Assembly: GCA_004802725.1 (NCBI GenBank)
Contig: SGPM01000488.1
Span: forward strand, 2,152-15,685
Direction: 5' to 3'
Origin: Antrodiella citrinella
Taxonomy: Eukaryota > Basidiomycota > Agaricomycetes > Polyporales > Steccherinaceae
DNA length: 13,534 bases
Positions 8,965-13,534 of this stretch are shown here, piece by piece. Within the stretch, counting starts at the first letter, position 1, and every line of letters starts with the position of its first letter. The notes beneath the pieces are model-generated. The model was given only the letters and a program-made list of their open reading frames with translations. It made no database searches and was not told where the DNA came from. Made by a program: the position numbers and the translations under genes.

Positions 8965-10252
8965 CTTCACGTCAAAGGTGTCGTTGCGATTGTTCTGGCT
9001 CTGATCAGCCTCGTCTCTGTGCTCTGGGTCGTGATCAAGTACCAACTGCCTCGTTACAAACTCAAGCAGCTGATATCCTTTCTGGAATCAGCGGTACAGG
9101 AGGGACTCCCTCTGAGTCCCGAATTTATCATCAGGCTTCACATGCCAAAACGCCTCCAAACGTATGTCATCCCCTTGTCGAGATCATTTGATTATGATAC
9201 TAAACTACCACACAGACTACGGCTCATGACGGAAGAAGTCAGAATCGCCACCTTATAGGTCAATGGGTTCTACGATCAGCTCAAAGCCATGATCAGTGAG
9301 TGGTCTCTCTAGTAGGATCGACAGCACTTCAAGTTGTCGACGTGTCATAGTAGTCCGCATGCGAGTCACTATGAGTTCATTTTTCAAGTGAGACTGAACA
9401 TTGTCCTCACATTCTAGTATTCCAGACAGCCAGTGAACTAGCGAGGCAGAAACTTGAAGCCACCACAGAGCAACTTTTGGAACATTATACCTCGTGTTTG
9501 AATGAGGAAGGTGACCTATGTATCCCTCCTATTCTACGCTCCGGCGGCTCCGCTTTCATAAATTAGCCACGGACCCTCAACGGTAAGCGACATTGTGATG
9601 TGTGTTCTATTGTGTACTCGGTATTTGCGTCTATTTCACAGATCCACTGGAGTCTGACGAGCTAGAAGCGTTGCGAGCGATGGGATCGCTGACTCCGCAC
9701 TCGTTGTCTAGCCTTGTATTTCGTGAGTAACACAACCATGCTACAACTCGTGTATTCTAACGCATCCTGCATTAGCACTACCGACGTATCCCGGCATCAA
9801 GTACCGCCTGTCTTCGCGCTTCCAACCATCCCTTGGTGTCCGTGTACCAAGTGTGGATGCAGCAAATGACAGCGATAATAACTCAGCCACGTCGTCACTC
9901 ACATCGACAGATTTGTGGACTTCCTCCGAATCTGTCCGACAGTTAGAGCAAGGCCTCCGTCATGGTCAACACCATTTCGCCGAATGCAAGAAAACGACAC
10001 CGCTTCCCTGACTCCCTCGTCTTCTTCTGTGTACACAACTTCCAATCTGTTCCCGTCATCTTTTATCTGCCACCGACGGCCGCAATGATCTTCCTTCAGG
10101 GATCACTATCGGATATCAGGCAGGAAACGCTCGAGGAGTTGAAGATCACATTCATCTCCTACATGCAAAAACAAATTCCTCAAGACCGGTCGAGAGCTGG
10201 GCTCTCCGCAGACGACCTTGAACTCGGTCTCCGCCGGACTGACTCGCCTTGA
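8965..10252 (+). pseudogene. membrane-anchored kinase partner, module B, pseudogene
   Basis: Alignment to the module A partner starts at 8965, where CTT replaces the ATG; no ATG precedes it in this frame. The hydrophobic segment and the motif QLPRYKLKQL are clear. Exons by homology are 8965-9161, 9216-9295, 9418-9582, 9642-9722 and 9776 onward. In-frame stops occur at 9256-9258 (TAG) and 9564-9566 (TAG). A third, at 10009-10011 (TGA), is followed by a frame shift. The C-terminal helix (SLSDIRQETLEELK, near 10105-10150) is read one frame over. Exon 4 (LESDELEALRAMGSLTPH) matches LDNDEIERIACMQTLAPH of copy A well. The third intron boundary (9296-9417, 122 bases) is uncertain. Loss of the start codon plus several stops makes this a pseudogene, in parallel with its kinase-like neighbour. 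Confidence 0.75.
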
Positions 10253-10580
10253 CGCTCCCCCTCCTAGTAAAAATTCTCACTCATCTTATAAACCTCTCGC
10301 GCTCTATTTTGCATGTCATATTTTTACTGTTGCATTGTTACGCTCTGTCATCGTCGTTGCGCTGTCGCGCTTGTCCCGCTGTTATCATTCTCTACGAGCA
10401 ACCTGTTGAAATATACCATCTGTGTTGGATTAGAGATTTTACCATGTGCACCGCTTAGTTCAAGGCTTGCAAAACAACTCCCAGAGACGATGCGCGATGG
10501 CCAGTCCTGGTCTGGCAAAATCGCCGACAAGTTAGAGATGTCCATCTTCCAATTGATTATCCGTGATTACAGTTACAGTC
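10253..10580. other. convergent intergenic region, no gene seen
   Basis: About 330 bases between the 3' ends of partner pseudogene B and YCII copy 3. The sequence is T/C-rich. It resembles the 3' flank of the module A partner around 6500-6545 (TGTTGC..GTCGTCG..CTGT runs), as expected if the duplication included the 3' flank. Confidence 0.4.
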
Positions 10581-11016
10581 CTATGCGGCTTTGAAAGGAG
10601 TGATCTCGAGCCTGTCTTTATCCCACTGTATGTCCGTCAGTACGAGATCATCCTGATGGTCATGGGCGGCACGTACCACTCTGCCAGTATAATAGACGTC
10701 TTCTTTGATGATTTTCCACACATCGTCAAGGCTGGCAGCTTCGTACACCATCAAAGAGCCTTGCATCTTCGGCTGATCAGTCAACTGGCTCCCGTCTTGG
10801 ATCATTGCTCCTCCGATTTCTGTCGACAAATTGATGAGTAAAACGTCTGTCCAGAGAGACAGAGAGATAAAAGTGCGCACTCAAAATTCCATCCTCTGTC
10901 AACTTCTTGGCATTGGCTAGATGTCTTTCTCGAACGGAGAGTCGCCTCGCGAGGCACTCCTCGTCGGCGTAATCCGGCGCCCAGATGGCGTACTTGTACA
11001 ATGCAGGTGCAGACAT
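10581..11016 (-). CDS. YCII-domain protein, copy 3 (three exons)
   Basis: The exons are 10881-11016, 10677-10819 and 10581-10625, with introns of 61 and 51 bases (GTGCGC..ACAG and GTACGT..ACAG). They give 107 residues that are essentially only the YCII domain: WAPDYAD (Asp15), RRLSVRERH (His32), the middle GGAMIQDGSQLTDQPKM and the closing RLEITPF. Protein and intron positions are very close to copy 1, and even the silent sequence around CTTCGGCTGATCAGTCAA is conserved. The reading frame stays open upstream of the ATG for about 27 codons but without a Met, so no targeting peptide is expected. The second intron has no in-frame stop; it is called from the conserved junction with copies 1 and 2. 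It stands between modules B and C on the same strand as the kinase-like genes. Substrate unknown. Confidence 0.88.
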
Positions 11017-11131
11017 TGTATAGGTGACAACGCGCGAGTGGATGGCCAGCGCGATCGAGAGGATCCCGCACGAAAGTCTTTGTGGTAAAGACTCAAACTA
11101 TGACTCGGTGATGGCACTGGCAGAAACGGAA

Positions 11132-11156
11132 CTATATCATGGGCCGGGCCGGACGG
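11132..11156 (-). promoter_or_regulatory. shared GC block plus TATAG, YCII copy 3 promoter
   Basis: CCGTCCGGCCCGG at 11144-11156 and TATAG at 11132-11136, spaced by 7 bases, exactly as upstream of YCII copy 1. The block lies about 116 bases before the ATG, so a 5' leader of about 85-90 bases is expected. Confidence 0.5.
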
Positions 11157-11734
11157 CTTCAGCATCCACGTCGGTGTCAATAAGTCTGTGCAATATGGGT
11201 CGCCTCGACACTCATCGGATCCCATGACAGCAGACAAAGTTCTGGCAAATTCTTTCTGAGAAATCGATGAGGCCCGGGCCCGCCGTCGTTATCGATGGGT
11301 AGCGCTGACAAAGTTCACGAAAGAACTGAAAGAGAGGGGTCAACCGGTCACGGTCGGTTGCATCCAGTAGTCTGACTATAGCTCACCAATGAATACATAT
11401 GACCTTGAGCCAAATGGTAGGTAGTGTTCGGATCTGTATCTTGACCGACAGTTCGCTGTATGCGTCAGCAAAGCGTGGAAGGACGTCTCTTGACGACAAG
11501 TCGCAGGTGATAAGTGGGTGCTGTCAGAGACGTCAGGTCAGTCTGCATCGCTTTGGACTGAGACGCTGACGGTGAACGTCGTTGTGAGTATATAACAGAG
11601 AATCTCGAAGATTTCTATGCGATGAGTATTGTATACTGTACATGGTAATTGCGCAGGCAGCGGAAGTCCTGGCGAGAGCGATGATAAGAGCGAGATGATA
11701 CTGAAAACATAGCGATAGCAATACAACACACGTG
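11157..11734. other. intergenic region, no gene seen
   Basis: About 580 bases between the YCII copy 3 promoter and the 3' end of kinase-like gene C. An open frame at 11533-11784 (minus) is hydrophobic but overlaps the last kinase intron. It has no counterpart in modules A or B, so I do not call it. A second GC-rich patch (GGCCCGGGCCCGCC, 11271-11284) resembles the promoter block but lacks the TATAG spacing. Confidence 0.45.
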
Positions 11735-13102
11735 TCACCTGTAAGTTGTAATATGAGAAACCTGGGTGAACGACAGGGAAACAAATAACTTACCCCATGA
11801 AACCTCGACGTACAATATTGAAGCCTGCTTTCGCTGCAGAAACAGTGTCGTAGACCACTCGTTCGGGAACGGACTCATTCCGCTTCCGTAGTCTCCAACG
11901 TAGGAGTGAAGGATTGAGACTGCGACGAATGTCGTAGAACATCCTCAAAGCGGCTTCAGCCGTGGGCCGCCGCTCCGGCTGCCTGTCTGTCATTGCGAAG
12001 ATGAGAGGTTGGAGGAAATCCAGGCCTAGGTATACCTGCGACAAATATCTCAACATCTTTTTCAAAGTCATATGCATTCAGTACACTGCTTACCTGCAGG
12101 AATGAGATTTCGTATACGTGACCCAAGACATAGACGTCCAGCATGTACGCATTGTATGGTGTATGGTTTGACAGCTCCGGCGCGCTCTGATCCGCGCCTT
12201 TGGCACCCAGCACGTAAGGAGAGTCACCCTCCCGAAAGTACGACGACATCCCGAAATCGATGAAGTAGTATTTGACAGGGTTGTCAGAGCGACTTAGCTG
12301 GCGGGCATAACGCGATCCGTCGAGGCTGAATTGCGTATCCACAGGGTGGTGGTCCTCTGGAAACAACGGACGGCCATCCATCATGATGTTTCTTGTAAAA
12401 CAATCCCTGTATCGTGGTATATATGAAAATGATGAATATGTGAAGGGATTGTGCTTACCGATGTGCGACTCCTTGACTATGAATAAAACAGAGACCCTGT
12501 GTTCAAATATTTATGAACGTTCACCGCTGAGCCCGCACGACACTAACCTCTAATGTCTGCCTAACAAAATCCACTACTTCGTCGATGGCTTCAAACGGTG
12601 GATCATTGAACAGACGCAAATACGGCATAACGAGGAGTACGTCAGAGGAGCTTAGAGGATCTGGTAGAACCTCTAAAACTGGGACACAATGGTTGTTGGG
12701 ATTACGCGGCTCTCTTGAGGACAACAGACGTCCAATCTTGATTTCTTCTGTCGCCGCAGGTACGACCTTTATTGTGACTCTGCAGTTCGTTTTTATTTGT
12801 ATTGCGTCCATAACGATGTCACCCTCCTGTTGTACGATGAGACAGAACAGTAACAAAATGAAAATACTACTTACGAGTGACATGACGAAGTCCTCACATA
12901 AGTCGGGTTGAACATCGATCCCAAGCCATGAGGGCCTCCATGAAGGGTTATACCGAGGCCTCAGCTTGTACCCGTGCTCAAGTAGATAGACGTAGCGGTC
13001 TCTCCACAGGATTTCGCTCGGATGAAGTGCTCCCAAACCCTTGTACTCACCGTGGACATATGTGTCCCGTCCGTTGGTCGATCGTGCTGCTCTACCACTC
13101 AT
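11735..13102 (-). CDS. protein-kinase-like protein, module C (six exons)
   Basis: The exons are 12875-13102, 12548-12826, 12459-12496, 12094-12406, 11794-12035 and 11735-11738, with introns of 48-58 bases, all GT..AG. They give 367 residues. Kinase signature: Lys96 in VTIK, Glu103/104, HRD with Asp183 and Asn188 (RDCFTRN), DFG at 232-234, APE at 257-259, DVYVLG of helix F, and PERRPTA near the end. A glycine-rich loop is not apparent. The N-terminal 76 residues contain LGALHPSEILWRDRYVYLLEHGY, the family's own leader region. The last coding exon is only 4 bases (G plus TGA), parallel to the 7-base exons of A and B. Exon 5 is about two-thirds identical to copy A by eye. Intron 1 is a multiple of three without a stop. 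The substrate is unknown. The divergent partner gene begins at 13509. Confidence 0.87.
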
Positions 13103-13508
13103 TTGAGTGTATCATGAGTAGCACTTCCAGCACAGGTGAAAGGAAGATTTGAGGATGAACGGTCCTGGGTGGCTCAAGCCGTTGCACTGCAACTGTGACA
13201 CGACTGAGTTCGGATTCCCGTTTGGGACATCAGTGTGAAAGGGGGCGCTTAGTAGATCGAGATATGATCTCCGTCGCGGGGTCCTCCGAGTCTCTGACCT
13301 TGACCTGCTGTAACTGGTGTGACAGTGGTGTCAGAAAATCGATATCTCGACTCTCTCTTCTACATACTCATCTTCCACGCCATTGCCTCGTTCCTAGTAT
13401 AATGGCGTCTCTCTCAACAGATAAAGCTCTCACCATGCATCCAAAGTATGCCGTCACGAGAACAGTATCAGCCCCCGGTTTCCTCTCTAGAAGAGAACTC
13501 ACTGCACC
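13103..13508. promoter_or_regulatory. divergent promoter region, module C
   Basis: About 405 bases between the start codons of kinase-like gene C and its partner, close to the 420 bases of module A. A TATAA at 13398-13402 could serve the plus-strand gene. An open frame at 13195-13533 is in a different frame from the partner start, and I regard it as chance. Confidence 0.45.
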
Positions 13509-13534
13509 ATGGCGGGCATACCCTTCGATATGAT
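13509..13534 (+). CDS. membrane-anchored kinase partner, module C, 5' end only
   Basis: The last 26 bases begin with ATG in a good context (caccATGG) and encode Met-Ala-Gly-Ile-Pro-Phe-Asp-Met before the window ends. This matches the start of the module A partner (Met-Ala-Val-Pro-Tyr-Asp-Ile), with one extra residue. It lies at the same distance and orientation from the kinase-like gene. The evidence is short, so the call rests mainly on position. Confidence 0.55.

Noticed and set aside
8887..9258. Start of the module B partner at 8887
   Set aside because: The codon there is TTG, not ATG. The position aligned with the A and C start codons is 8965, and it is CTT.
10802..11071. Upstream-extended start for YCII copy 3
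   Set aside because: The apparent start is GTG and lies in a different frame from the YCII domain. The domain's own frame has no upstream ATG.
11533..11784. Hydrophobic frame as the C-terminal exon of kinase-like gene C
   Set aside because: It would need an intron of only about 32 bases. A and B instead end in tiny exons reached by introns of about 54 bases, and C has a matching acceptor at 11739.
12521..13102. A single 193-codon frame as one uninterrupted exon of kinase-like gene C
   Set aside because: It reads through a 48-base GTAAGT..CAACAG segment that is clearly an intron in paralogues A and B, and past the GTTAGT donor at 12547.

Overview
The window looks like nuclear DNA of a mushroom-forming basidiomycete (Agaricomycetes; a polypore relative is my guess). 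Genes are dense, and the introns I could place are mostly 48-62 bases with GT..AG ends. Almost every multi-exon gene can be checked exon by exon against a paralogue in the same window. Ambiguous bases (N) cluster at the left end and inside one gene, so this is draft-quality sequence. I saw no bacterial operon features, tRNA, rRNA, transposon or CRISPR array.

Layout. Positions 255-2570 hold small-molecule enzymes. Two YCII-domain proteins lie on the minus strand (255-778 and 1031-1600). A metal-dependent cyclase/kynurenine-formamidase-like hydrolase (1851-2570, plus) is transcribed divergently from the second one. From 3252 to the right end, one divergent two-gene module occurs three times. 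Each copy has a six-exon protein-kinase-like gene on the minus strand. Facing away from it on the plus strand is a gene for a protein with one N-terminal membrane segment, a conserved LPRYKLKQL motif and helical regions. Copy A (3252-6419) is complete on both sides. In copy B (7378-10252) both genes carry stop codons or other lesions and are pseudogenes. Copy C (11735 to the end) has an intact kinase gene, and its partner gene starts 26 bases before the window ends. A third YCII gene (10581-11016, minus) sits between copies B and C. It shares a promoter block with the first YCII gene.

How the genes may work together. The repeated head-to-head arrangement, with both members of copy B decaying together, suggests that the kinase-like protein and the membrane-anchored protein form a functional pair. 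A kinase recruited to a membrane-anchored helical scaffold would fit, but this is inference. The YCII and cyclase genes could belong to one breakdown pathway for cyclic or aromatic compounds, also an inference. I know of no described role for the kinase/partner module; it is the best candidate here for an uncharacterised system.
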